Position numbers and translations under genes: made by a program
Part shown: piece by piece, positions 12,898-21,111 of the stretch
How the letters are laid out: each line of letters opens with the position of its first letter
Position numbering within the stretch: position 1 is the stretch's first letter
The notes under the pieces: model-generated
Database searches by the model: none
What the model saw: the letters and a program-made list of their open reading frames with translations, nothing else
Told to the model about the DNA's origin: nothing
Source of the DNA: Chlamydiales bacterium
GTDB taxonomy: Bacteria > Chlamydiota > Chlamydiia > Chlamydiales > Rhabdochlamydiaceae
DNA length: 64,000 bases
NCBI GenBank assembly: GCA_016185065.1
Contig: JACPOL010000008.1
Location: 496,001 to 560,000, forward strand
Direction: 5' to 3'

Positions 12898-13764
12898 TCA
12901 AGTTTTCAAACTTTTTTCAAGAGCCTTGAAAACAGCCTCTTTCGTCTTCCAGATCGAGATGAATCTACCCTTGTGGCAGAAGACCGCTCCATCGATTCCA
13001 GAGACGCGCTCAAGCTCCTGATCGCGCAAGCCTCCCCAAGGCTCAGGAAGAGCTCTTCTCAGCTTCATCCTCTCTTCCGAATTGGGAGGAATGGCGCGCA
13101 GCTTCCACCCTTCGCTGCTGGGCATGATGACAAAGAGGGCTGGGTGGCGCTCACCGCCAAGCTCAAAAAAGCTCTCGAGCCAGGGAATCGGTTTTTCGAA
13201 GAAAAGGTAGGGCAGAGAGGCTGCCATGCTCTCTTCTACGAGCTTTCTGCAAGCGAGAATGTAGCGGTAGCGCTCGAGCAGACGCTTAAGATGTCCAAGT
13301 ACAAACTCTAGCGCCTGGTTGAATGCCTCATTCTGAATGGCCTCCTCAGCTTCATAAGTTGGGGGGACGAAATTCGCAATCACAATCGAGAAGGTCGCAG
13401 TGCCGACAGGTGTTGAGCTTCTTCCCGTGTCGTGGGCATCCACACCTAAAATCAGAGAGCGGTTAAAAAAGTCGTAGGTCGCAGAGTCGATCTTTCCGCT
13501 ATCTTTCAGGTAGAGAAGCACCATCCCAGCACTGCTCATATCCCCCTTGTAGGAGATCTGGTGGTGGTCGAAGCGCTTCTTTGCAGGATCGTAGATGCCG
13601 CCTACATCGCAGACATATTCACATTGTGCGAGCAGCTCTTCGCTGCGCGTGCGCACCACCTTATCTCTGTCTACGAGACCAAAAAGGATGAGCAGAGCGC
13701 ATGCTGTTACCTCGTCAGCATGAAAAGAGCCATCATGAGTCCCCACACTGCGTAAAGCTGGCAT
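12898..13764 (-). CDS. MYG1-family metal-dependent hydrolase
   Basis: A 288-residue member of the MYG1/UPF0160 family, DHH-related phosphoesterases; the eukaryotic MYG1 is reported as a 3'-5' RNA exonuclease. Motifs seen are GTHDGSFHADEV at the N-terminus, VCDVGGIYDP, RFDHHQ (around residue 67) and GVDAHDTG (around residue 108), together forming the metal site. It heads the three-gene minus-strand set MYG1-HIT-HEAT. The substrate in chlamydiae is not known to me. Confidence 0.9.
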   Translation of the reverse strand: MPALRSVGTHDGSFHADEVTACALLILFGLVDRDKVVRTRSEELLAQCEYVCDVGGIYDPAKKRFDHHQISYKGDMSSAGMVLLYLKDSGKIDSATYDFFNRSLILGVDAHDTGRSSTPVGTATFSIVIANFVPPTYEAEEAIQNEAFNQALEFVLGHLKRLLERYRYILACRKLVEESMAASLPYLFFEKPIPWLESFFELGGERHPALFVIMPSSEGWKLRAIPPNSEERMKLRRALPEPWGGLRDQELERVSGIDGAVFCHKGRFISIWKTKEAVFKALEKSLKT

Positions 13765-13927
13765 AGAGTCGACCTTCCTTGCATCGATATGTAAAATTAA
13801 AATTTTAATTTACATTCTATTAAGAAAACTAGGGAAAAGAGCGGAAAATATAGAGATCACCCCCTTTTCTAGCAAATTTCCCATCAAAAATTAATTTTCA
13901 AAACATGAATTAAACAGATACTAAAAG

Positions 13928-13956
13928 TTGACCATTTCTCTACTTAATGTTAAAAT
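13928..13956 (+). promoter_or_regulatory. Sigma-70-type promoter of the HicA-tail operon
   Basis: TTGACC (13928-13933), a 17-nt spacer and TAAAAT (13951-13956) form a near-consensus promoter. Start of transcription is expected near 13963, leaving a ~25-nt U/A-rich leader without a Shine-Dalgarno site before the ATG at 13988. An AT-rich near-palindrome (13791-13813) lies further upstream in this 223-bp intergenic region and could be a regulatory site. Prediction from sequence. Confidence 0.7.
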
Positions 13957-13987
13957 CTATATTATTTTTTTAAATTTTTGGTTTAAA

Positions 13988-16336
13988 ATGACAAGCACAC
14001 GCCCACTTTCAAGCTCCTCCCCTGCTGCTGGCAGCAGCGCCGGCGCCGCAGGCCCTGATGAGACCACTGCCGCTCCTGCAGAAGGCAAAGCCGACAGCAA
14101 AGCCAGCCAAGTCGTAGCAGCTCTTGCGCAGAGAACTCTGGAAGGAAAGGGCGCCTCGTCGCGCGTTCTTGCAGAAGTTCAGAGCACCCTTGGTCTGGAA
14201 GATGTAGAGCGCCAGCTTCCCCACACACCCAAAGTCGATCTGAGATTTTTAGATAAGGGAGACCGCACACTACTCAGTAGGATCTTCGGATGGTCTTTAA
14301 CAAACAGATTGTCTCTTGCCGACATCCTCCTTTTCGACCTCTTCTACCACCTGGAGGAGATCAGACCGCTTCTTTCCGCCTACCACACAAAGATGAAATT
14401 CGCCGCTGCTGGTGGAGTAGTCCACACTCTAGATGAGATATTTCAGCGCTGTTACGCAGAGATGGCAGTAGGTTATGTAACCCTCATGGTAGAAGATAAT
14501 CGCGTTCAAGGACAAAGCGATTTTGCGCAACACGTGACGACAGATGCAAGCAGCAAGAGTAAGTGGGTTCTTGGATTAGATCGAATCAGCTGGACAGGTA
14601 AGCTGGATCTGATGAAAAAAATGGTGAAAGAGATCGCGGGTGTCTCACCTCAACTTAAAGGCAAAAAACAGTATCTCAATGCGGTGGTAGATAGGATCGA
14701 TCTCCTGTGCAAAATCCTTAAAAGCAGCGAGGCTCTTCCTCTTCTTCTTAACCAAGACCTAAGAACGCTAAAAAAACACTTCCCCACTGCGGCCGATCTC
14801 CAAAAGGGCTCTCCAGAAGCCTGCTTACTAGCTCTAAGAAGTTTTATTAAATTCGTCTCTTCTATCTTCGTCTCTGCCAGGGAGTTAAGATATCTCGCTT
14901 GCAACCCCATCGCATTTGAAGGGCTGCAAAAATGCTTAGACGAGGCCCCTGACCAGTCAAAAGAGGAGGATATTCAGAAGTTCAAAAAGGAGTTAAGTTG
15001 GAGTATCGACGAGCTTTTTAAAATCCACGACCAAGCCTGCGTAAGTCTCATTCTTGCACACCAGGGAAGGTTAACCCATAAACAGTGGCTCGCAGGGTTT
15101 AATATCGAAACAATACGAGCGAAGAGCCAGGAAGAGTTCATTGGACAGCTCTTTATGACTGCTATGGAATGTGCCTTAACAACGGGCTTTATCCAAGATA
15201 TTATGCACATCTATGACAGGCGCGTTCTTGTCGCTCGCTCTCCTGAGACCTACGCGACTATCGAAGCTGTCTACTTCAGACTCAACACAAACCTCGATTG
15301 GCTATTCCGCCAATGCGGACCTGAACAGATTGTAGAGCGTCCTCATCTGCAAAGCGCCCTCGCCTCCCTCTCTACTTCCATGCTGCCACAAGCAGACAAG
15401 GTGAAAGCTCACCTGCCTGGTTTTGATGAAAAGCTTGCAAGATTGTGGCTTCCCTTCCTGCCAAAAACTAGCGAGTTCATCCAGATATTTAAAGAGTTTC
15501 AAAGCATGCTGCAAGATGCAAAAGGAATGTATGGCGTCTGGAGAAATTTCATTCGCGACAACTTCATGCATGTTATAGAAAACTATGACGGTCTCCTGGA
15601 AAAGCTCGATGAGCTAAGAGAGCAGAATTTAAAAGGTATAGAAGAGTTCTTAATGGGCCTCTCTGCAGAGGAGTTTCTAAGCTGCGGCCCCGCCTGGTGC
15701 AAATTCTTCGAGGAGTACTGCTTCAGCGTCGGCCTAGATTTCTGCCGCGCATCCATGCTTGCGAAGGACATGGAGGGGCTGCTCAGCTTAAACCCCACCA
15801 TCAATAGCGCCTCCGGAAGACATCTGGTTCCTGAAGAGCTCAGTAATTTCATGACTCTCGACGGAATCGAAGAGGTCATGGAGAGAGTAAGAGCTGCGAA
15901 GTTCAAGCCGATGCGCGAGGATACTACTGGCCGCCCACATCGGGAGCCTCGGGCAAGACAAGAGGTTGCAGAAGGCGCAGGAGCCGGCGCAGCCGCACCT
16001 CCTGAAGCGCGCACCGAATCGGCCGCAGAGAGAGCGCAGCTCATGTCGCTTACCGCAGCACCTGCTAAGGCCGCAGCAAAAGCCGCAAAAGCTTTGACAC
16101 GTGAACAGACCATCAAGCTCCGCAGAGGCATGAAGAACCGCAAGATCCTTGCACTCGTAAAAGAGCTGTTTTTTGCAAAAAGGCAAGAAAGCTCTCACAT
16201 GCAAATGCAGAACAAAGAGACCGGACGGATGGCCACATTCCTCGCCCCAGTCGGCAGCCACAAGCATCTCAAGCCAGGAATGCTCCATTCTTATGAAAAG
16301 AAACTCAACGAAGGCAAAGAAGGTAAACGATCATGA
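13988..16336 (+). CDS. Large candidate effector with degenerate HicA-like C-terminus (paralogue 1)
   Basis: A 782-residue protein of unknown function. It begins with a Ser/Thr/Ala/Gly-rich leader (MTSTRPLSSSSPAAG), the composition typical of type III secretion signals, followed by a ~640-residue helical region, an Ala-rich linker near 690-720, and a C-terminal ~65 residues resembling the HicA mRNA-interferase fold: a helix NRKILALVKELFF, then SSHMQM at the position of HicA's Gly-Ser-His, and KHLKPGMLHSYEKKL matching the family's KPGTL motif. The central strand motif VTVPRH is lost (ATFLAP), so activity is doubtful. The start at 13988 is chosen over the frame opening at 13928 because the promoter lies within that extension. 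Its stop overlaps the next start (ATGA). Confidence 0.85.
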   Translation: MTSTRPLSSSSPAAGSSAGAAGPDETTAAPAEGKADSKASQVVAALAQRTLEGKGASSRVLAEVQSTLGLEDVERQLPHTPKVDLRFLDKGDRTLLSRIFGWSLTNRLSLADILLFDLFYHLEEIRPLLSAYHTKMKFAAAGGVVHTLDEIFQRCYAEMAVGYVTLMVEDNRVQGQSDFAQHVTTDASSKSKWVLGLDRISWTGKLDLMKKMVKEIAGVSPQLKGKKQYLNAVVDRIDLLCKILKSSEALPLLLNQDLRTLKKHFPTAADLQKGSPEACLLALRSFIKFVSSIFVSARELRYLACNPIAFEGLQKCLDEAPDQSKEEDIQKFKKELSWSIDELFKIHDQACVSLILAHQGRLTHKQWLAGFNIETIRAKSQEEFIGQLFMTAMECALTTGFIQDIMHIYDRRVLVARSPETYATIEAVYFRLNTNLDWLFRQCGPEQIVERPHLQSALASLSTSMLPQADKVKAHLPGFDEKLARLWLPFLPKTSEFIQIFKEFQSMLQDAKGMYGVWRNFIRDNFMHVIENYDGLLEKLDELREQNLKGIEEFLMGLSAEEFLSCGPAWCKFFEEYCFSVGLDFCRASMLAKDMEGLLSLNPTINSASGRHLVPEELSNFMTLDGIEEVMERVRAAKFKPMREDTTGRPHREPRARQEVAEGAGAGAAAPPEARTESAAERAQLMSLTAAPAKAAAKAAKALTREQTIKLRRGMKNRKILALVKELFFAKRQESSHMQMQNKETGRMATFLAPVGSHKHLKPGMLHSYEKKLNEGKEGKRS

Positions 16337-18780
16337 CAAGCACACGCCCACTTTCAAGCTCCTCCCCTGCTGCTGGCAGCAGCGCTGGCGCCGCAGGCTC
16401 CGATAAAAACGACGTAAAAGGAGCAGGAGCTGCTCAGCAGCAAGCGACCTCTCTGCTGGTTCAAAGACTTTCTGAAACAGTATCGATCAGCCTAGACCCG
16501 GCACACGAGCCCTCTAAAGAGGAGAAAGCGCGCATATTTACTGCCGCGATGAATTTAACTTCTAGAGAGGACTACCGCCCAAAAAAAGTTACTCCCTTCA
16601 AACTAGATCTGAAACCGGCTGAACGGGCGCTGATAGAGGAGATGTTTAAAAGCTATGCACTTCACGATGCGATCTGTCTCTATGATCTCTGGGAGTTTGA
16701 TCTCTTCAAGTCTTTAGAGACTCTACTAAAATATGTGCCAGAAAACGTAAGAGAGCTCCTTCTGAGGAACTTTTGCGCCCACTTTATGTACACCTACGTG
16801 AGCCTCTCGGTAGAGAGATGTCGAAGGGAGCTCCCGGAAACAACCCCTGACATGCCCTTCTTAGAAAAAGGGAAGGAGAAGGCGGGGGAGTTTTACATGG
16901 TGGCCTCACGTAAAGAGACTACCCGCATCTATGAGGATCTGCTTAAGGGAATCTCCCAAGCTACATTGCAAGTAAGAGGCAGATCGAAAACAGTACAGGG
17001 ATACTTTAAAGCTGTAGAAAAGAGATTAGAGCTTGGAATCAAGTTTCTCTTCCATCCTCAGGCCACTCTCTTTCTTTGCGACAACACGCTTGTTGAATTG
17101 TGGGAGTATTTTCCTCAAGCCAAGGCTTTAAAAGAGGGGGGCCGCGAAAAAGCCTTCGCAGATCTTTTAGCCTACTCTAACTTTGTGGCTAAAGGATTTT
17201 CCGATGGGTGTAAAGAGAGAAGACTCTCTGTGGACTGCGTTCTCTTAAAGCCCTTCATTGACGAGCTCGCTTCTTTTGCAAAAAAGCAGAATAAAGTGGG
17301 TGCGGATTCAAAATTAAGAGGTGTGCTTGCCGAAATGCTGATGATGATGGGAGCAACGTCAGAAGATCTCTTCTCAAATCTTGTTTCAGCGATGGCAGGT
17401 AAGCTCACACATGAGCAGTTCGCAAAAAGAGCAGGCATGCAGATTGAACAAGCAAAACCTCAAAGGCTTTTTGTGCACTCTCTCTATTTTAAACATTCAC
17501 AGCAGGGAATTCTCTGCTCTTTTGTTCAAGATTTTCTCCACATTCTAGATACTCAGATCTTCGTTGGTAGAGGCTCTGTCCTTACAAATACAGGCATGCA
17601 TAGAGTTAATCTTAATATGGCTTATCTCTTCCGAAGAGCTGAAGAAGAGTTCTCTATTACTGATCCAGCTCTAACAGGCGTGCCCTCCTCTCTTTCGACC
17701 GCAAAAAAAGAGGAGCTTCGCACACTTCTTACGACGATGCGTCAAGAAGCGCACCATATGGTTTTCAATAGCACATTCACAATTAGGCCAGAAGTTCTGA
17801 CCATGCTCTACCATCGCTGGTCAATGATCAACAAATGTGGTCAAGGCCACGCTTTTACAATCTGGTTCCCCTTTCTTGGGGAGATGCAGAAATATATCAA
17901 AGCACTCGATAATCAGATTCCTGTTCTGGAAAAACTGAGACCGTTCTGTCTTCAGCGCATTGAAGAGTTTTTAAAAACACTAGATGCCGCAGAGCTCGCT
18001 GCACACAAAGAGGAGTGGATCGCCTTCTTTGAAGAGGAGTTCTTCCATGCGAGCGTGGACTTCTGCTCTCTGGATATCCTTAGAGATGATGTGGACGCGG
18101 TGCTTACGCTGCAGATGAGCAGCCCCTCTTCTCAAGAGAGCGTCTTTCAACCCGAACTTTTAAGCTACATGTTGGGTGAAGGGGTTGCAGATCTTGTCGA
18201 CCGCCTTACTGCCCCAGCAGCTGGCGCTACAGCCGATACAGCCGCGTCGCACGAAGATGGAAAAGAGGACGCAGAAGCAGCAGCATCTTCTGTAACAACA
18301 GCAACCGTTGAAGTAGCAGCATCTGCCGGTGCCGGTGCCGGTGCCGGTGCAGGCGCTGGGGCTAGCGCCGCTGGAGCAGTACAAGTCTCAGCAAAGCCAG
18401 GCCTTCCGATGCGCGAAGATTTAAAAGGAAGAGTAGTGAGAGTTCCAGTGCGCGTTAGAGTAGAGACGGCCGCAGCGCGAGCTGCTGTTCTCTCTCTTGA
18501 CGCAGCCGGGGCAGCGCCAAAACGAGAAGCTCCTAAATTTGAAAAGAGAGTGCGCATCATCGACAGAAACATGAGACTGAGAGATCTTTTCAGCCGCCTG
18601 GAAAAAGAGTATGGCCTATGTGCTGTAAGGATAAGTGGTTCTCACTTTCAACTCGATAACAACGATGGACTCAAAGTGACAGTTCCTAGACACACGACCC
18701 TCAAGCCGGGAACGGCGCGTGCTATCGAAAGAACGATCACCGAGTATGTCGAGAGCAAGGCCGAGCACAAAGAAGAGTAG
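16333..18780 (+). CDS. Large candidate effector with HicA-like C-terminal domain (paralogue 2)
   Basis: An 815-residue paralogue of the preceding protein. The first 22 residues are identical to it (66 nt with one mismatch), while the body is only distantly similar, for example FVQDFLHILDTQIFVGR against FIQDIMHIYDRRVLVAR. An Ala/Gly linker encoded partly by four GCCGGT repeats (18325-18348) leads to a C-terminal domain with all the HicA landmarks: helix MRLRDLFSRLEKEYG, the catalytic-type GSH, strand LKVTVPRH and TLKPGTARAIERTI. HicA domains are RNA-cleaving toxins of ~60 residues. No HicB antitoxin gene is adjacent, so a secreted effector with an RNA-targeting tail is more likely than a toxin-antitoxin module. 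Function is inferred. Confidence 0.85.
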   Translation: MTSTRPLSSSSPAAGSSAGAAGSDKNDVKGAGAAQQQATSLLVQRLSETVSISLDPAHEPSKEEKARIFTAAMNLTSREDYRPKKVTPFKLDLKPAERALIEEMFKSYALHDAICLYDLWEFDLFKSLETLLKYVPENVRELLLRNFCAHFMYTYVSLSVERCRRELPETTPDMPFLEKGKEKAGEFYMVASRKETTRIYEDLLKGISQATLQVRGRSKTVQGYFKAVEKRLELGIKFLFHPQATLFLCDNTLVELWEYFPQAKALKEGGREKAFADLLAYSNFVAKGFSDGCKERRLSVDCVLLKPFIDELASFAKKQNKVGADSKLRGVLAEMLMMMGATSEDLFSNLVSAMAGKLTHEQFAKRAGMQIEQAKPQRLFVHSLYFKHSQQGILCSFVQDFLHILDTQIFVGRGSVLTNTGMHRVNLNMAYLFRRAEEEFSITDPALTGVPSSLSTAKKEELRTLLTTMRQEAHHMVFNSTFTIRPEVLTMLYHRWSMINKCGQGHAFTIWFPFLGEMQKYIKALDNQIPVLEKLRPFCLQRIEEFLKTLDAAELAAHKEEWIAFFEEEFFHASVDFCSLDILRDDVDAVLTLQMSSPSSQESVFQPELLSYMLGEGVADLVDRLTAPAAGATADTAASHEDGKEDAEAAASSVTTATVEVAASAGAGAGAGAGAGASAAGAVQVSAKPGLPMREDLKGRVVRVPVRVRVETAAARAAVLSLDAAGAAPKREAPKFEKRVRIIDRNMRLRDLFSRLEKEYGLCAVRISGSHFQLDNNDGLKVTVPRHTTLKPGTARAIERTITEYVESKAEHKEE

Positions 18781-18806
18781 ATCTTTTTAAGTAGAAAAGA
18801 CTATTT

Positions 18807-18826
18807 TGAGAGCAAATAGGCTCTCA
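18807..18826 (+). promoter_or_regulatory. Hairpin abutting the start codon of the LOG gene
   Basis: TGAGAGC (18807-18813) and GCTCTCA (18820-18826) form a 7-bp stem with a 6-nt loop. The last base of the stem is the A of the ATG at 18826 and the only AGG-like ribosome-binding sequence is inside the structure. It could limit translation initiation or mark an mRNA end. Seen directly; role inferred. Confidence 0.4.
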
Positions 18827-20946
18827 TGGAAAGATACCTCTACTCAGCCCACTACGACCTGGCGTCGCCAGACGGCTTCATCAAAGAGCTCAAGCCTCTT
18901 GCGGATGGAAGTGTGGAGGCGCACGTCCGGATTGAGAACATCGCCCCGACGTTTGCGGGCTTCCGCATCGACCGCGAACACGTCATCTTCAATTTCAAGA
19001 GCACTCTCGCCCAGCTAGGTTTAAATGCCGTAGGCAAAGAGTGTCTGCTCGATTCTAAGAAGAATACTGCAGAGATCCGCGTGCAGCTCTTTGCGATTGG
19101 CGACATTGCCAAGAAGATGCTGCCTCTCATCACAGAGGGGGCCTACATCGGCAAGCTCTTTGCCGCAGACCCCAGAAGGCGCGTGCGCACACCAGAGTAT
19201 CTTTTGCGCATGTTCGGACGGTCGGATAGATTGGGACGCCCTCTTTTATCTCTTGGAGGATTGCAGGGCAGCGATCAGCTCATTCTGGAAACGATCGAGG
19301 GTCGCGTTGTCGCCTTCTTAACCCTTCAAGAGGGCACGATCGAGTATGATGATAAAGTCTATGGTTTCCTCCCCGTAATCGCAAAAGCCCTTCACCGTCC
19401 GGAATTTAGCCTGCGCGCACTGCTGCAGATGATGCAGGTCTGGAATACTGAGTCCAACCGCGTTGTCGAAGAGGGCAAAATCCTTCTCGTCCATACACTC
19501 CCCCTACACGTTAGAACCGTATTTGGAAGGGTCGCAGAAGAGCTGCTTCCGCATGGGCTGCACCACACCTCAGCGTCGATTTTAGATCCGACAACACGCG
19601 CCTCCGGAGATGTCTATGAACTGTATGGATCATCCCCCAAAGAGCTCACAGACATTCCTCTTGAGTTTTACACACTGGAGCCACACCGAGAACACGTCTT
19701 TTTTGCCGACCGCGACCAGCTGCAGAGCTGTTTAGAAGACCCGACCTACATCTTCCGCGCTTTCGACACCGCGCCGCCAAAAAAGAACCTCCATGCTGCT
19801 GCCTTCATCGTCAAAGGCGAGCAGCTTCTCAACCTTAAATCCACCGACTGGGTCTCAAGAGAGCCTGTTAAAAGCGAATTTCCGGGCTTAATTCACCCTG
19901 GCAGGCAAGCACTGATGGTAGAGCGGTATATCCATCAGCAGCCCAGCTATCCCATTTTAAAGAGCATTGAAGATGGCATCATCTCGAGCGAAGGAATCCT
20001 CTTTGTCCGCTACTTCCCCTCCCCTCTGATGAAGAAGATGCTGATCGGCGATCTGGTGCAGCGCAACTTGAAGGGAATCTACTTTGAGAACCCCTCCTAC
20101 TCTTCCGGAGACTTCTTCTCGCACGAAGACCGTTCGATGCTTCTCGACCTTGCAAAGTTTGCAATCCCGATCTTCTGGGCCGACCGCACAAGCGGCAAGG
20201 TGCTGCAATATGTGCCCAAGCCCGAGAAGGATTGCGGGATGTTCGTTCCTATTCCTCTTGTCGAGACCTTCTTGAAGGCTGTCTCCTTTGGCGTTTACGG
20301 ATCGAATCTCATGCCAGGGGCTGATTTTGAACAGGAGCTCATCGCCCTCTTCAACGGCCTTAAAGAGCTGCGCAGAGAGAGCCACCACCCTTCGCTAAAT
20401 CGAGAGACGCCGATTGCGATGATCACAGGCGGCGGCCCAGGCGTTATGGAGCTGGGCAATAGAGTTGCCAAGTCGCTTAACATTCTCTCCTGTGCAAACA
20501 TCGTCGACTTCCGCCCCAAAAATGGAGGCGTCGTCAACGAGCAGAAGCAGAACCCCTACATCGACGCCAAGATGACCTACCGCATCGATCGCCTTGTTGA
20601 ACGTCAAGCGGAGTTCCACCTCGACTTCCCCATCTTCTTAACGGGAGGCATGGGCACCGATTTTGAGTATACGCTTGAAGAGGTGAGAAGAAAGGTGGGC
20701 TCGACTGCAGCGACGCCCGTGCTTCTCTTTGGAGAGCCAGAGTACTGGCGTCAGAAGATCACTTCGCGCTTCCAGTGCAACCTAGCAAACGGCACCATCG
20801 CCGGCTCAGAGTGGGTTAGCAACTGCTTTATCTGCGTAAGAAACGCCCCAGCTGCCTTAAGGGTCTACAGAGACTTCCTGTCCGGCAAGCTCGCCATTGG
20901 CAAGCAGGGGCCCATCCACAAAGATGGCTTCGCCATCTACGAATAA
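18826..20946 (+). CDS. Large protein with C-terminal LOG/Rossmann domain
   Basis: A 706-residue protein whose C-terminal part (about 525-665) is a LOG-like nucleotide-binding Rossmann domain: GGGPGVMELGN near residue 535 and TGGMGTDFEYTLEEVRRK near 606, corresponding to the family's PGGxGTxxE. LOG/PpnN-type proteins cleave nucleoside 5'-monophosphates. The first ~500 residues, starting MERYLYSAHYDLASPDGF, are not recognised; they may be chlamydia-specific. From memory a protein of this size (CT387) follows the MYG1-like gene in C. trachomatis; here the two HicA-tail genes are inserted between them. The product is probably soluble, as no signal peptide or membrane segment is seen. Confidence 0.85.
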   Translation: MERYLYSAHYDLASPDGFIKELKPLADGSVEAHVRIENIAPTFAGFRIDREHVIFNFKSTLAQLGLNAVGKECLLDSKKNTAEIRVQLFAIGDIAKKMLPLITEGAYIGKLFAADPRRRVRTPEYLLRMFGRSDRLGRPLLSLGGLQGSDQLILETIEGRVVAFLTLQEGTIEYDDKVYGFLPVIAKALHRPEFSLRALLQMMQVWNTESNRVVEEGKILLVHTLPLHVRTVFGRVAEELLPHGLHHTSASILDPTTRASGDVYELYGSSPKELTDIPLEFYTLEPHREHVFFADRDQLQSCLEDPTYIFRAFDTAPPKKNLHAAAFIVKGEQLLNLKSTDWVSREPVKSEFPGLIHPGRQALMVERYIHQQPSYPILKSIEDGIISSEGILFVRYFPSPLMKKMLIGDLVQRNLKGIYFENPSYSSGDFFSHEDRSMLLDLAKFAIPIFWADRTSGKVLQYVPKPEKDCGMFVPIPLVETFLKAVSFGVYGSNLMPGADFEQELIALFNGLKELRRESHHPSLNRETPIAMITGGGPGVMELGNRVAKSLNILSCANIVDFRPKNGGVVNEQKQNPYIDAKMTYRIDRLVERQAEFHLDFPIFLTGGMGTDFEYTLEEVRRKVGSTAATPVLLFGEPEYWRQKITSRFQCNLANGTIAGSEWVSNCFICVRNAPAALRVYRDFLSGKLAIGKQGPIHKDGFAIYE

Positions 20947-20971
20947 CCATACAAAATAATAACAGGATCTA

Positions 20972-21091
20972 TTTTGGAGTGCGGCGACCTGGCGCCGCTT
21001 TTTTTAACATCGACTCGGCGATGTTTCTTCGAAGGGAGATATCGACAAGTCGATATCGAGAAAAGCGGCGCCAGGTCGCCGCACTCCAAAA
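20972..21091. repeat. Compound inverted repeat 2 (perfect 31-bp arms), between convergent genes
   Basis: Arms at 20972-21002 and 21061-21091 are perfect 31-nt inverted copies (TTTTGGAGTGCGGCGACC at the left edge). The 58-nt loop carries two more hairpins: AACATCG/CGATGTT and GATATCGAC/GTCGATATC. The A and T runs at the arm ends make it look like a bidirectional terminator for the LOG gene (plus) and the DUF1207 gene (minus), but the three-stem structure is far larger than an ordinary terminator. Confidence 0.9.
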
Positions 21092-21111
21092 AAGAGGGAA
21101 GCGATATTAGC

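Noticed and set aside
18160..18384. Cys-rich reading frame opposite the Ala/Gly linker
   Set aside because: It is the antisense shadow of the GCC/GGT-rich linker of the HicA-tail protein.
13988..18780. HicAB toxin-antitoxin module
   Set aside because: The HicA-like parts are C-terminal domains of ~800-residue proteins, and no HicB-like gene is found on either side.
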